A stretch of 64,000 nt of DNA, taken from contig NC_063014.1 in NCBI RefSeq assembly GCF_020509005.1, positions 3,162,001 to 3,226,000 on the forward strand, written 5' to 3'. Under the pieces are notes generated by a model, which saw only the letters and a list, made by a program, of their open reading frames with translations, was not told the DNA's origin and did not search any database. The translations under genes were made by a program, and so were the position numbers. Below are positions 10,963 through 23,900 of the stretch, in pieces. The DNA is from Fulvia fulva. Lineage: Eukaryota > Ascomycota > Dothideomycetes > Mycosphaerellales > Mycosphaerellaceae. How positions within the stretch are numbered: the stretch's first letter is position 1; each line of letters starts with the position of its first letter.

Positions 10963-13638
10963 GCGTAGTAGATAGCAGTTAGTAACCGAACTTTCTAAGA
11001 TAAAAAGAGTATAAGATTAAGAGATATAGAATATAAGAGACGGACTATAGTAAGGAGCTTAAGATATCGGTATATATACTAGATAAATAACAACTAGCTA
11101 TACACCCTTATATAGTATTACCCGTAATAATATAATATAAAAAGGCTCGCGGCCTTATAAATTCTACCTCTACCTCTCTCTTTCTTAATTAGAAATTTAT
11201 ACGTAAACACATAACCCCCTTAATCCCTTTAACGAACAACAGACGATTAATACTAGGAGATAGATCGGCTACAGCGCGTTAGATCATATATATAGCCCTT
11301 ATAGAGGTGGTTATTAGCGGTTATTACGAGTAAATACTATACTACGTTACCGACCTCGAATACGACATCGTCTTTAGACTACCGTAGCTCTCCGCGTATA
11401 ACCCGAATATATTCTAGGAAACTAGCGAGGTGGCGTTTAGATCTAACTACTACTTCGGTCACTATCTATATAACAAGACATCGATAATAGTATAATCTCT
11501 AAACTATATCGGTAGAACCTAGTAAGCAAAATATAGACTAAAGCCCTTTACTAGCAAATTAGTAGGATTTATAGCCGGAGGGGCGGAGCTGAATATGTCC
11601 GCTCTAGAGGTAGATAAAGAGGTGGATTGCTAGGAAGTCTCGTAGCGCGTATAGGAGATATACGTGTACCGGTCTAGGGCCGAGTACTTCTATATTATAC
11701 CTATAGGGCGCGAGGATAATAATAATAACGATAATAGCCTTAAACTAAGCGCGATAGTAGCTAATAACCTAGATTAGTTCTTAAACAAGTAGTTTAACTA
11801 CGATCCTAAAGAGAAGCTCCCGCTTATATACTACGACATTATAGATACTTTCTTAGTAAAGGACTACGAGGGACTCCTACCTTACCGACTAGGCATCGAC
11901 TACGAGATTTATATTGAACCCGGTAGACCTTAAGAACCGCTATATCGAAAGGTATACGGACTAGCCGAGAAGGAGAATAAAGCCGTTATAAGATAGTTAC
12001 TCGAGTAGACTTTAGAAGGCAAGGTACGTAAGGCTAGTTAGAAAATAAGCTAGTCACCGGCACCGGTATTAGTAGTAAGAAAGCCTAGAGGAGGGCTACG
12101 AGTATATATTGACTACCGTAGGCTAAACGCTATTACTATTAAGAATCGCTATCCTATTCTATTGATATAGGAAACGCTTAACCGTATACACGGAAAGAAG
12201 TACTTTACAAAACTAGATATTATAGTAGCCTTTAACAAGTTACGTATCGCGGAAGGGTACGAGTAGCTAATAGCTTTCGTAATACGCTACGGTATATATA
12301 AATACCTCGTATTACCGTTCGGCCTCTATAACGGTCCCGTAACCTTTGAGTTATATATTAATAAGGTTCTATAGGAACATCTAGATAACTTTATATTAGT
12401 ATATCTAGATAACGTCCTTATCTTTAGCGACACTCTAGAGGAACACGTCGAATACGTACGAAAGGTATTAATTAAGCTACGAGATACCGGGCTTACTATT
12501 AATATTAATAAGTCCGAGTTCTACTAGGAACGTATAAAATATCTAGGCCTTATTATTATACCCTAGGGTATCGAGATAGACCCGGAGAAATTGGAATGTA
12601 TATAGACCTAGGAAGCACTAACTAATCTTAAGGATGTCTAAGCCTTCCTAGGATTCGCGAACTTCTACTATAGGTTTATCGAGGCCTTCTCTCGTATTAC
12701 ACCCCTATTAACCAACCTAACGAAGTTAGATAGGCCTAGCAATTATAAGAACCGTAGAATAAACTATACTAATGATTACTAGAGGGCATTCGAGGCGTTA
12801 AAAGTAGCGTTTAGTAAGGCGGGTATACTAGTATACTATATACCGGGTAGGTAGACCGTCGTCGAGACTAACTACTTAGACTTTATTAATATAGGTGTGC
12901 TCTTACAATACGACGAGTAGGGAGTATTACATCCTATAGCTTTCTATTCGAAGAAGCTAAGCCTCTAGGAGTGTAATTACGAGATCTACGATAAGGAACT
13001 CCTCGCGATTATTAAAGTATTCGAAGAGTAGCGCCCGGAGCTTACTTATAAAGTAGACGGGAACGGCGATCTAGTCAAAGTGTTTATAGACTATAAGAAC
13101 CTCGAGTATTTTATGACTACGTAGTAGCTAAATCGCCGATAAGCGCGATAGGTAGAATTTCTATTATAATTTAACTTCTCGATTATATACCGCCTAGATA
13201 TATAAGGAACGAAGCTAGATAGCCTAACGAGACGTAGCTAGGACCTTCCGTAGGGGGTGGACGATCCGAGAAATTAGTACTAGTATTAGACATTACTTCC
13301 GCTAGAGCGATTTCTTAAGATCGACTCTATACGAGCTACTATCGAAGATACGCCTAAAGAAGAAGAGACGACTCCCCTAAATCCTAAAGCAATCGAGTTT
13401 ATTCTAGAACTAGAACAGGTACTATAAACATAGCTAGTACTCGCTTAGGAAGTATAGACTATAAATAAAGCCGAAGTCGAAGCTAAACTCGAGTACCGTA
13501 TAACAACTACTTACGCCCTAGACTAAGAACTTAAGGCGGTAATCAAGATACTACGGAAAGATAGTACTATCCCTCTACTCTTATAGGAGGCGAAGATATA
13601 CCCGACGTACTATAAGGTAGATAGTAATATATTATATA
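10840..13638 (+). pseudogene. pol of Gypsy-1r, part 1 (protease, RT, RNase H, start of integrase)
   Basis: Aligned with pol of the intact copy (58194 onwards). Degraded forms of the protease, RT and RNase H regions are readable through the RIP changes. The segment ends at the LINE insertion, in the stretch between RNase H and the integrase zinc domain. Confidence 0.85.
13625..13638 (+). repeat. Left target-site duplication of LINE-1r (14 bp)
   Basis: TAATATATTATATA here and at 18578-18591, in Gypsy pol sequence that continues correctly across the insertion once one copy is removed. Confidence 0.9.
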
Positions 13639-13715
13639 GGTCGACGACGAGAATCACCTATACGTAGTGTCGGCTACGAACCTCTCGTCTAGCTACGAGA
13701 GAGCTAAGTATTCTC
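13639..13715 (+). ncRNA. HDV-like ribozyme, RIP-damaged copy
   Basis: Same 77-nt layout as at 35238. P1 (GGTCGAC with GTCGGCT), P2 (GAGAAT with ATTCTC) and the P4 hairpin are unchanged. RIP-type changes alter one P3 pair (GGT to AGT) and the second C of the J4/2 GCCAAG motif (now GCTAAG), which is a candidate catalytic base. The copy is probably inactive but fixes the element's 5' end at the target duplication. Confidence 0.72.
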
Positions 13716-13805
13716 ACGCTAGAGCGTCGTAGGCGCGACGGGCGCGTAGCGTAGGCGAAGCCGCGGCGAACAGAGGACTACTAGTAAAACGGGTATAAAA
13801 ACTAT

Positions 13806-15627
13806 CCGACGAGCGTGTACTCGTGTCGGGAGCGAGTCCCTCTTCTTTCTACGTATAAGAAGGGCGCGGAACCGTGGCCTATACGCTCGACAGGACACCT
13901 CTAGTATAAGTGTAGAATTTTCACCTCCGGAGACCGTAAACCGAGCGGGCTAAGCGACGAACATTAGACGAGCGGACTATAGAACAACAACTGAGCGGAC
14001 TATATAACGGCGTCGAGCGGACTACGAAACAATCTAGTATTTACTAGCGGGCAATACGGTAGGTAGGTAGACACGCGACGAAGCCTATAAGGGCCTATTA
14101 AACACCCGGTATAGGAACGAGGGTTTTGCCTAAGGTACTGCCTGTCCCGCTATATAACGTACCTAGTCTGATATAGTAGATTACGACGAGGAAAAGACGA
14201 TAGCCTAAGCAAGGAAAAGACGGCTATTAGGACGGGGAAAAGACGTATAATACAAGTGGATTAGTTCTATAATCGGGGAGGATCGAGGGCAGGGTAATAA
14301 GGAACTTTATATTAGTTAGTAGGTAGAAACGTAAGGAGTACGCTACCCGGCGTAGTGTGTGCCCCGAGCAAACCTACGAGGCATAGACGGCCGCTTTCTA
14401 GAGATAGGCTACGGTAACGCGAAGGGCGTCAAAACCTAGGGCGTAGTGTACACTAGTAGCGACGGCTAATACTGTCTATATAGCCCGAGAGGACGGATAC
14501 GTATATCGGTCAATAGAGAGTACTAAAGGGCTTAGGCCTATAGAGGTGGATATTAGCTTAAGGAGCAAACAGGGAGGGAGGGCGTAGAGGGAAGCTTTTG
14601 CTCCGGGCTAACCTCTCGAAACGAGGCTATACGGTAGTACTAGATAAGTAGGAAAGCGCGGTTAAGACTTATTACCTTATCTCGTAGCTAGCTTACTAAA
14701 TACGATTCCTTCCTTACCGACGAGCGTATACTCGTGTCGGGAGCGAGTCCCTCTTCTTTCTACGTATAAGAAGGGCGCGGAACCGTAGCCTATACGCTCG
14801 ATAGGACACCTCTAGTATAAGTACAGAATTTTCACCTCCGGAGACCGTAAACCGAGCGGGCTAAGCGACGAACATTAGACGAGCGGACTATAGAATAACA
14901 ACTAAGCGGACTATATAACGGCGTCGAGCGGACTACGAAACAATCTAGTGTTTGCTAGCGGGCAATACGGTGGGTAGGTAGACACGCGACGAAGCCTATA
15001 AGGGCCTATTAAACACCCGGTATAGGAACGAGGGTTTTGCCTAAGGCACTGCCTGTCCCGCTACATAACGCACCTAGTCTAATATAGTAGATTGCGACGA
15101 GGAAAAGACGATAGCCTAAGCAAGGAAAAGACGGCTATTAGGACGGGGAAAAGACGTATAATATAAGTGGATTAGTTCTATAATCGGGGAGGATCGAGGG
15201 TAGGGTAATAAGGAACTTCATATTGGTTAGTAGGTAGAAACGTAAGGAGTACGCTACCCGGCGTAGTGTGTGCCCCGAGCAAACCTACGAGGTATAGACG
15301 GCCGCTTTCTAGAGATAGGCTACGGTAACGCGAAGGGCGTCAAAACCTAGGGCGTAGTGTATACTAGTAGCGACGGCTAACACTGTCTATATAGCCCGAG
15401 AGGACGGATACGCATGTCGGTCAATAGAGAGCACTAAAGGGCTCAGGCCTATAGAGGTAGATATTGGCTTAAGGAGTAAATAGGGAGGGAGGGCGTAGAG
15501 GGAAGCTTTTGCTCCGGGCTAACCTCTCGAAACGAGGCTATACGGTGGTACTAGATAAGTAGGAAAGCGCGGTTAAGACTTGTCACCTTATCTCGTAGCT
15601 AGCTTACTAAATACGATTCCTTCCTTA
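13806..15627 (+). repeat. Two tandem 911-bp 5' UTR units
   Basis: Unit A 13806-14716 and unit B 14717-15627 repeat with the same period, and both match 35405-36315 of LINE-1. They are RIPed to slightly different degrees; unit B keeps several CpA/TpG that unit A has lost. No coding frame is conserved. The arrangement resembles monomer-type 5' promoters of some LINEs. Confidence 0.85.
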
Positions 15628-18411
15628 CCCGAAGGACCTAGGCACCTAGAAGAGAGGGGGACTCTAAGGCACGATCGACCTCTCCTAGATCTTAGATAGC
15701 TACTACTATACGGTAACCTACTATAGGATCGAACATAAACTCGAGGCGCCGTTAGACTATATGCTAGTCAGGACCTCTATTACGACATAGATATAACGTA
15801 TACTAGCGGGAACCCCTAAGCTAAACTAGGGAAAGGCCTACTAGGCTAACATCTAGGCGTACCTCGATAACTCTAAGAGGCTAGTCTAGATCGCGTAGCA
15901 GCAATACAATAGTAAAGACGAGATAGACGAAGTAGTCTAGGGGTTGATAGACGAAATAAGAAAAGCGACCTTACTTCACGTTCCGCTTACCTAACTAATA
16001 ACATAGTCTAAACTATACTAGACGCCGGAGTACACTACGGTAGTAAGAGAAGTAAGGAGAGCCCGCCGGGTGTAGACGAGCAGCTATAGCGAGGAGGCCT
16101 AGAACGTATATAGGGAGGTATACTAATAGAAGAAAGCTATAATACGAAGGGAGAAAGTAGTCGGCTAGAGGGCTATAGTAGAAGAAATCGCCGGCAAGCT
16201 AGAGAGGATGTAGAAGCTAGCGAAATAGGCCCGATAGGACCCTATATAGGGCCCCTCCTTCTCTATCCTAGCGCTACAATCGCCTAGTAGCCCGGTTAGC
16301 GACCCCGAGGCTAAGGCGCGTCTACTAGCTAGCAAGTTCTTCCCGCCCCTAGTCGAGGCTGATCTAAGCGATATAAATAGCTCTACTCCCCTAGCCCCTA
16401 GCATCGCGGTCTAATAGGAGGTGTCCGAGGGAGAAGTTGCCGCTATACTAAGGAAGTTACCGGCAAAGAAAGCCCCGGGGCCGGATAGGATCCTAAACGA
16501 GCTACTAAAGAAGTGTAGAGATCAACTAGCCCTAGTAGTTATAGCGATCTTTAACGCCTGCCTATAGACCGGGTACCACCCGATAGCTTTTAAACAATCG
16601 ACGACAGTGGTCCTACGTAAGCCGTAGAAGGAAGACTATACGTAGGTAAAGTCGTACCGCCCAATTGCGCTCCTTAATACTCTTAGGAAGGCGCTTAAGA
16701 AGCTGGTTATAACGAGACTCTCCGAGGCGGTAGAGGAACACTCCCTACTCCCGGACACCTAGATAGGTATACGCCTATAGCGATCGACGCTATCCGCGAT
16801 AGAACTTATTACCTCTTAGGTAAAGGCTATCTAGTATAAGAATAGGGACAAGGTAGCTTCCTTACTTAGCCTAGACATATCGGGAGCCTTCGACTACGTG
16901 TTATACCCGCGGCTACTCTATATCCTAAGGTCGAAAGGACTCCCTAAGTGGCTTATCAACTTCGTACGGTCCTACCTCTAAAACCGTAGTACGTCGATCC
17001 TAGTCGGCTAGTATAGAAGCCTATTTTAAGCAGTCTATACTAGAATCCCGTAAGGCTTAACGCTAGTACCTATTCTATTCCTCTTCTTTATAGCGACGCT
17101 ACTCCTAGCCCTAGAATCCTAGAACACCGCTACGAGCGGCTTCGTAGACGACATAAACATCCTAGCGTAGTCTTCCTCGACTAAGGAGAACTATAGGCTA
17201 CTAGAAGAGAAGCACAAGATCTACGAGGACTAGGCTAGGAGGCACGGGGCTCGGTTTGCCCTAGAAAAGTACAATCTAATACACTTTACGCGCCGGCTAC
17301 GGTTCTATAATATATAAGCTTCTATCTAGATATAGGGGTATACGACTAACCCGGCAAATTAGCTTAGGATCCTCGGACTATAGGTAGACCCGGCGCTACG
17401 GTAGAGGAAGTACGTATAGGCAATATTACGGAAAGCTAAACAGAATATAGCATTATACTAGAGGCTCACTACGTCTATATAGGGGGCGGACTTCCGGTAT
17501 TTACGACTTCTATATACGGCTATTATACGGCTAGTCCTTACCTATAGTAGCTAAGTGTAGTCCTTAGGCGAGAGGGCCTACCTATCGAAGGGACTCGTCG
17601 CGCCGCTAGCGAAGATCCAAAACTAATGCCTAAGGAAGGTCACCGGGGTATATAAGTCGATACTAACGAGGATGCTTAAGTACGAGACCGCTATACCGCC
17701 GATCGACCTATATATCTAGGGACTACGGACCTCCTACTTAGGTAAGTCGGCATAGTACCTAGTATAGAAGGTTATCGCTAGTATAGTCGTAAGGGCCCGC
17801 GAATTAGTACTAGCGTATAGGGGCATTCGACCCGGAAACGAGCCGAACTACCGGGTAAGGGACGAATAGCTAGTAATATAATAGGAAGGTAAGAAATCGT
17901 TTATAGAGTAACTATAGAAAGAGAGGTGGAACAACTAGGTTATAGGGCATAGTGGACGCCCTTAGCTAGCGGGACAACCTAAGGAATGGTTAGCTACAAA
18001 ATCCGCGGTTAAGCACCCCCCGAAGCTTATCTACTACCGCCTTACGAGGGCATAGAGTAGTATAGCAACCTAACTACGAAGCGAACATATCGGCCTCTAG
18101 GGGTACCTATTATAGAGGAAGGTTCTAGGATACACGAATACTAGCTACCCCTACGGCTATCGCTCCTAGAACGTACGGTACGCACTCCTCGTCTATCCGA
18201 GGTAGTCGCTAGGAAGGGGGGAGTAGATAGTAAAGGCGAGGAACCGGACGATTAGGGCACTTCTTAATAACGCTAAGGACCTACGGCGTATTACGAACTA
18301 GATACTAGAGAAGGGCTAGCTAGAACAGTACCGCCTAGTAGGAATAGTGTAGGAAGAGAGGACACGACGTAGCGCGACGAGACCGGCTAGGAGCGGGGGC
18401 TAACGGGGTAG
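15628..18411 (+). pseudogene. ORF2 remnant of LINE-1r (end of endonuclease, linker, RT)
   Basis: Through the RIP stops one can read the end of an endonuclease domain, a basic linker, KKAPGPDRI at the start of RT, and blocks matching the RT of LINE-1 (36324-38354). The C-terminal zinc-like region follows, and a stop near 18411 aligns with the stop of the intact copy. Confidence 0.82.
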
Positions 18412-18591
18412 TGATATAGACTACGTACGTTTAGAGGGAAAGCTAAACTAGATAAGGAGTAGTCGGGGGCGGGAAGGGTTTTTACCTATTCGGGTTTCCC
18501 TTTGTATATAATAATAGATATATACCTATATAGGCCGGATAGGGTCCTAGAATAGGGGAATAACAAATCTATCTATCTAATATATTATATA

Positions 18592-19665
18592 TACGAAACT
18601 AGTACGATAGTTAGAGCCTATAGGTATCCGATAACTAGGTCCTACGGACTCGGCTTATTAGAATAAATTATAACGCTCTAGTAGTAGGATATCTAGGATA
18701 AGCTCGAACCTATAAACTCGTAGCACGAGAATTCTAATAGCCTAGCTTAGTAAGATTAGTACGTAGATATGCCGCGAATTACCGTATATACCGTACGACG
18801 AAATCTCTATACTCCTAGCCACCTAGATTATTATACCTACTTTTAGTACCGGACCGACCTTAGAGGTATATCGCGGTAGACTTCGTAGTCGGACTTCCTA
18901 ATAGCACTCTCGATAGTATGACCTATAACAACATTATGACCGTAATAGATAGGCTAACGAAGGAAGTCGAGCTAATTCCGATCGGAGCGATAACTATATA
19001 GAATACGGTAAGACTTTTCCTTAAGTATATATTCTCCCGACGTAGATTTCCTAATACTATTACTTTAGACCGCGGCAAGTAATAGGTTGCTACCTTCTAG
19101 AAGAAACTTTATAAGATACTTCGTATAAGTCGTAAGCTAAGTTCTTTATACTACCTAGAAACTAATAGACAGTCGGAACGTACTAACTAAGTAATAGAAC
19201 AGTATCTCCGTATATTTACTAACGAGGTATAAGATAACTAGGTAGAATAGCTTTGTCTAGCTTAGTTTGCGATTAATAACTACCTTTCTAAAACTACTAG
19301 TATGTCGCTATTCTACGCTACTTTAGGCTATAAACCTAAGTTTATAGAGCGCGTAGACCTAATCGCTAGAAAAGAGGGAGGACTAACTACTCTCTAGCGA
19401 CTAGATACGCGATCGGCTAAAGCCTTTGTACGCCGGATTTACGATCTTTATAAGCACCTTTAAGAAAATATACGGATGTTATAACCTCTCTAAGCTAAAG
19501 TAGTAAACCGCTACCGAAGCATCCCGCTAGACTATAAAGTAGGCGACTAGGTATACCTAAGTACTAAGAACATCCGTACGACACGACTATCTAAGAAGCT
19601 CGATAGAAGATACGCTAGCCCGTACTAGATTATAGAAGTTATACTAGCTAAGCTCTTATATAAAC
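18592..19665 (+). pseudogene. pol of Gypsy-1r, part 2 (integrase)
   Basis: Continues the Gypsy pol exactly where it was interrupted at 13638. Degraded integrase zinc-binding and catalytic-core regions align with 61010-62050 of the intact copy. The match ends near 19665, before the chromodomain. Confidence 0.82.
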
Positions 19666-19690
19666 TGAGAATAAAGGCTTTGGTGACACG

Positions 19691-20950
19691 ATGATAGCGA
19701 TCGCAGGAAACGACCAGGAGCAGGAGAGTAACGAGTGGAAGGAGGTCTGTAGGAAGGCAGAAACAATGGCAATGGCAGGAGATGGCGAGCACCTAGAAAG
19801 AGCACTTAAGGGGATGATTTTGGAGCTCCTTGGAGGGCTAAAGGCACTAAGGAGCCAAACAGGACAGATCATTAACAGGACAGTAGCAGCAGCAGCAAAG
19901 AAGAGGACACAGGAAGGCTAGAAACTAAGCCAACCAACCTGGGCAGCAGTTGCATCCCAAAACCCTCCCCCCCAGAAAACAGCTATCAAGGTCTACATTT
20001 CCGACTAGCAAGAGCAGAAAGAGATTGAGGGCCTGTCAGGCAAGGAGATCATACAGAAGATTGGGATACAAGGCATCATTGGAGCCAGGAAAGAGAAGGG
20101 AGGTGTCCTTAAGCTGTTCACAGCACAGGAGCAAGACAGGAAGAGGCTAGAGACACAGAAGGAGTGGACAGTCAAACTAGGCAAGACGGCTAAGGTCTCA
20201 CACTAACAAAATATGGTTATTGCCTATAGGATGACCATAAAGTTTGACATTGAAGGAGACCTTAAGAGGCTGCAGGACCAGAACCAGGCTGTATGCCCAG
20301 GGCTACAGATCACAAAAGCAGCATGGGTCAACAGAAAGACAAAGGACATAAAGAGAGAGTCTTCTCTAGTGCTCTGGATAGGTACTGTAGAATAGGCAAA
20401 CACCGTGCTTGACAAGGGCATCTTCTGGGAATGCGAAAGAATGGACACAGATATCCATAGAAGCACCTACAGACTACTGCAATGTTTCAAGTGCCAACAG
20501 TATGGTCATATCTCTACTAGATGCCCAAGCCAAAAGGACACTTGTTCCCAATGTGCTAGTAGCCACAAAGTACAGAATTGCACAGCCCTAAAGAGTGAAG
20601 CCAGATGTGCATGCTGTGGAAAGAAACACCCTTCCTGGTCCCAAGACTGCACAGCTAGGATTGAGGCAAAGAGGAGGGCAAGAGAAGCCAGGATCAACAC
20701 CCCTATCAGATTCTAGACAGGGACAATCACCCAAGAACCCCTAAGGACTGTCTACAACCCTCTGAAAAGAGGCAGAACAGAAGAGACCACACAGGCCCAA
20801 GGCCACCCTGCTATGGGTAGACCAAAATCAATTGTGGTTGCAGGAAGAGACCCGTCACAAAGCAGGCTCAACCTTACCACAATCCCAAATAGCAGCCAGC
20901 AGCAGGAAGCACGAGAAGACCAGCAGGAGACCAGCATAGATGAGTCATGA
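19691..20950 (+). pseudogene. LINE-2 ORF1 (gag-like nucleic-acid-binding protein)
   Basis: One frame from ATG 19691 to TGA 20948-20950 with five internal stops (19919, 20006, 20204, 20393, 20714). The C-terminal half carries tandem zinc knuckles (CFKCQQYGHISTRC, CSQCASSHKVQNC, CACCGKKHPSWSQDC), typical of LINE ORF1 proteins that coat the element RNA. The stop overlaps the ORF2 start as ATGA. Confidence 0.85.
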
Positions 20951-23900
20951 TTGAGACACCTAATCTTACTACTATCCAGTACAACGTCAACAAAAGCCAG
21001 CATAAGGTCCAGAGAAGCTTTCTCTAAGCACTGGACCCAAAGAAACACCTAGTTATTGCAGTCTAGGAACCTTGGATCAACAGCAAATCTAACAGACCAT
21101 CTACTGCTAACGACCCAAGGTATCACACACTCCTAGCCAAACAAGGCACCCCTAGAACATGCATGTACATCAGCAAAGAGATGGCAACAGACAGCTAGGA
21201 ACAAATCCAACAGGAAGGGGGAGACATCACCTCAGTCAGACTCAATACCAACCAAGGCAGCATCCACATCCATAGTGTATACAACCCACCCCCTAGCTCC
21301 AGAAGCAGCACCCAGCTGGGCACACTACAACAGCTGCCAGACATCCTGCAGAGTGACTCCCAACACATCGTGCTGGGAGACTTCAACTTGCACTATCCTA
21401 CATGGGGATCAGACTTTGCACCTGCCCATCACTTCCTAGCTAACAGACTCCTCTCCACTACCCAAAGCAACAACATGCACCTAGTTGCCCCAAAGGGCCT
21501 AACTACCTGGTCACAGAGAGCAAGCTCAAGCACCATTGACCTGTGCTTTGCATCACATGACCTGCAGCAGAAAGTCACCAGATGCTGGGTTAACCAGGAC
21601 TTGGAGTCCTCATCAGATCACCTCCCAATTCAGGTGGAGTTTGAAACACAGACACAGCAGGAAGGAGACCTAGAACCTCAGCTGGCCTGGAAGGCAGCCA
21701 ACTGGGAACAGATCAGACAAGACCTGGAACAGAAGCTAGCTGGACTAGAGACTAGGAGACTGGAAACAGCCTTAGACATAGACCAAGCAGTGGCAGAACT
21801 GGTTAGAACAATGCAGGAAACTGCGGCAGCCCACACCAGAGAAAAGAAACAGTCACTGTACCAGAAGCCATTCTGGACAAAGGAATGCTCAGAGAAGGTC
21901 AAGGCAGCCAGGCAGGCCAGGAGAGCCCTTACCCAGAGTCACTCCCAGGAAGCATGGGACAGATACAACCAGGCAACCAGAGACAAGAAGGCCCAGATCA
22001 AGAGGGACAAGATGCTGGAGTGGAGGTCAACAGTTGGATCCATTACCCAGAATCCTGAGAAGATGTGGAAACTAGCAAAGTGGGCAAGACAACCCACACA
22101 GGACAGAAACATGCTGCCCTAGTTTCCAAACATTGAAGACCAGGAAGGAGTAATCCAACACACTCTCCTAGGAAAGGCACAGGCATTGGGGAAACATTTC
22201 TTTAGCACACAGGTAGAAGCTGACCTGCAGGATCTGGAGGGCAGTGTGTATCCAACACCACTAGAGCAATCCTGCATAGTAGGAGAGGGAGAGATCAAGA
22301 GCATCATTAAGACACTCTCAGGAAACAAGGCCCCAGGACCAGATGGGATTCCAAACTTGTTCATCAAGACATGCAAGGACCAGATCTCCCCTGCACTGTC
22401 AAACATCTTTTCACAGTGCATGGCCCAAGGACACTGCCCTAAACACTTCAAGGAGTCACTGACTGTGGTCTTGAGAAAACCACAGAAAGAGGACTACACA
22501 AAGCTAAAGGCATACAGACCTATTGCCTTGCTCAACACACTAGGCAAACTCCTGGAAAAGATCATAGCAGAAAGGCTGACAAACCTAGCTGAAGAACATG
22601 GAATCCTTCCTGAAGAACAGATAGGAGGCAGGAAACAAAGATCAACACTAACAGCTGTGGAACTTATCATAGAGCAGATCAAGACCCTATGGCACTTTGG
22701 GAACAACAAAGCAGCCACACACCTCTCACTAGACATATCAGGAGCCTTTGACAATGTCTCACACCAGAGGCTGATCCACATCCTGAAACAGAAGGCTATC
22801 CCCAACTAGACAGTCCAGTTTATCCAGTCCTTCCTTAGAGGCAGAACCACAAGACTAAGACTGGGCAGATACAAATCTGACAGCATACCTACAGAGACAG
22901 GAATCCTACAGGGATCAACAATGTCTCCAATCCTGTTTCTCCTCTTTATAGCAGACCTGCCAGCAAAGCTAAACTCCAGAAACACATCAGCCTCAGGGTT
23001 TGTAGATGACACAAACATCCTAGCCTGGTTAGACAGCACAGAAGAGAACTACAGAATCTTGTAGAAGAAACACAAGGAATGTGAGGAATGGGCCAGGAAA
23101 CATGGAGCCAGATTTGCCCCAGAGAAGTATCAACTCATCCACTTCAGTAGAGCCAGAAACAGACACAATATGCAAGCCCCAATCACTATTCAGGGACACA
23201 CAACAGAACCCTCAAGTGAATTAAGGGTGCTAGGAATATGGATAGATCCAAAGCTCAGCTGGGGACCATAGGTTAAGAAAGCACAGGCAAGAGCAGACAA
23301 CAACAGGCAATCAATTGACAGGCTTATAGCCTCCACATGGGGAGCCACATTTGCGAAAGCAAAGGTTATGTACAAGGCCATTGTGAAGCCAGCCATGCTA
23401 TATGGAGCCCAGATCTGGTCAGCCCAAGACAAGATCCCAAAGAGAATTGCAGATCCCATCAGCAGAGCCCAAGCCTCCTGTCTGAAAAAGGTGCTTGGAG
23501 CATACAAGTCAACTCCAACAAGGGTGGTCGAAATGGAGTCTGGCTCCCCACCAGCCAAGCTCTACCTTCAAGGGTTGAGATACCAGTATGCAGGAAAGAC
23601 GTCTGCATACCCAGCCCAGCTAGTAATCCAGAAGGCAGTCAACAAAATCAGGAGCCAGTGCACAAGAAGGCACAGACAAGCAAGACCCAATCCAGCCCCA
23701 CAGAAGCAGCAGGACCTGCAGAAGTTCAAAGAACTAACAGAACAGCTGCACCTAGCCCAGCAGGAACAGGACAGAAGGGCTCAAGGGAGAGGATCAGCAG
23801 CCAGCCAAGGGAAGAAGCAACAGTCTCTAGCTGAAAGGATGGCAGGACTCCTCTAGAAGACTGAATGGACAAGAACCCCACAGAGGCCAGGAACCCCAAA

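Larger units (their letters stand above)
13639..18577 (+). mobile_element. LINE-1r: RIPed Tad1-like LINE with ribozyme, tandem 5' UTR and internal deletion
   Basis: The element lies between two copies of a 14-bp target duplication and has an ATCT-type 3' tail just before 18578. It starts GGTCGAC, like LINE-1 at 35238. Order: ribozyme-like 5' end, two tandem 911-bp UTR units, then the end of an endonuclease domain, the linker and RT of ORF2. ORF1 and most of the endonuclease are missing, although the 5' terminus is present, so this is an internal deletion and not the usual 5' truncation. RIP has put stops in every frame. Confidence 0.9.
8008..19665 (+). mobile_element. Gypsy-1r: RIP-saturated chromodomain-type Gypsy element, interrupted, 3' end missing
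   Basis: This is the same family as the intact element at 55877-63098 and aligns with it along its length. Almost every CpA/TpG is changed to TpA while CpG, CpC and CpT are kept, so every coding frame is full of stops. Three parts are visible: 8008-8545, 9066-13638 and 18592-19665. They are separated by a solo LTR and a LINE, both with target-site duplications. The end of pol, including the chromodomain, and the 3' LTR are missing at the junction with the next LINE near 19665. Confidence 0.9.

Noticed and set aside
13806..15627. CRISPR-like or rDNA-like tandem array
   Set aside because: Only two 911-bp units, within a LINE bounded by a target duplication; no rRNA motif seen.
16165..16404. 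Minus-strand 79-codon ORF
   Set aside because: Chance open frame opposite the RIPed LINE ORF2 relic.
8008..19665. Possible novel AT-rich regulatory or centromere-like region
   Set aside because: Alignment with 55877-63098 shows it is a RIPed Gypsy plus nested elements.
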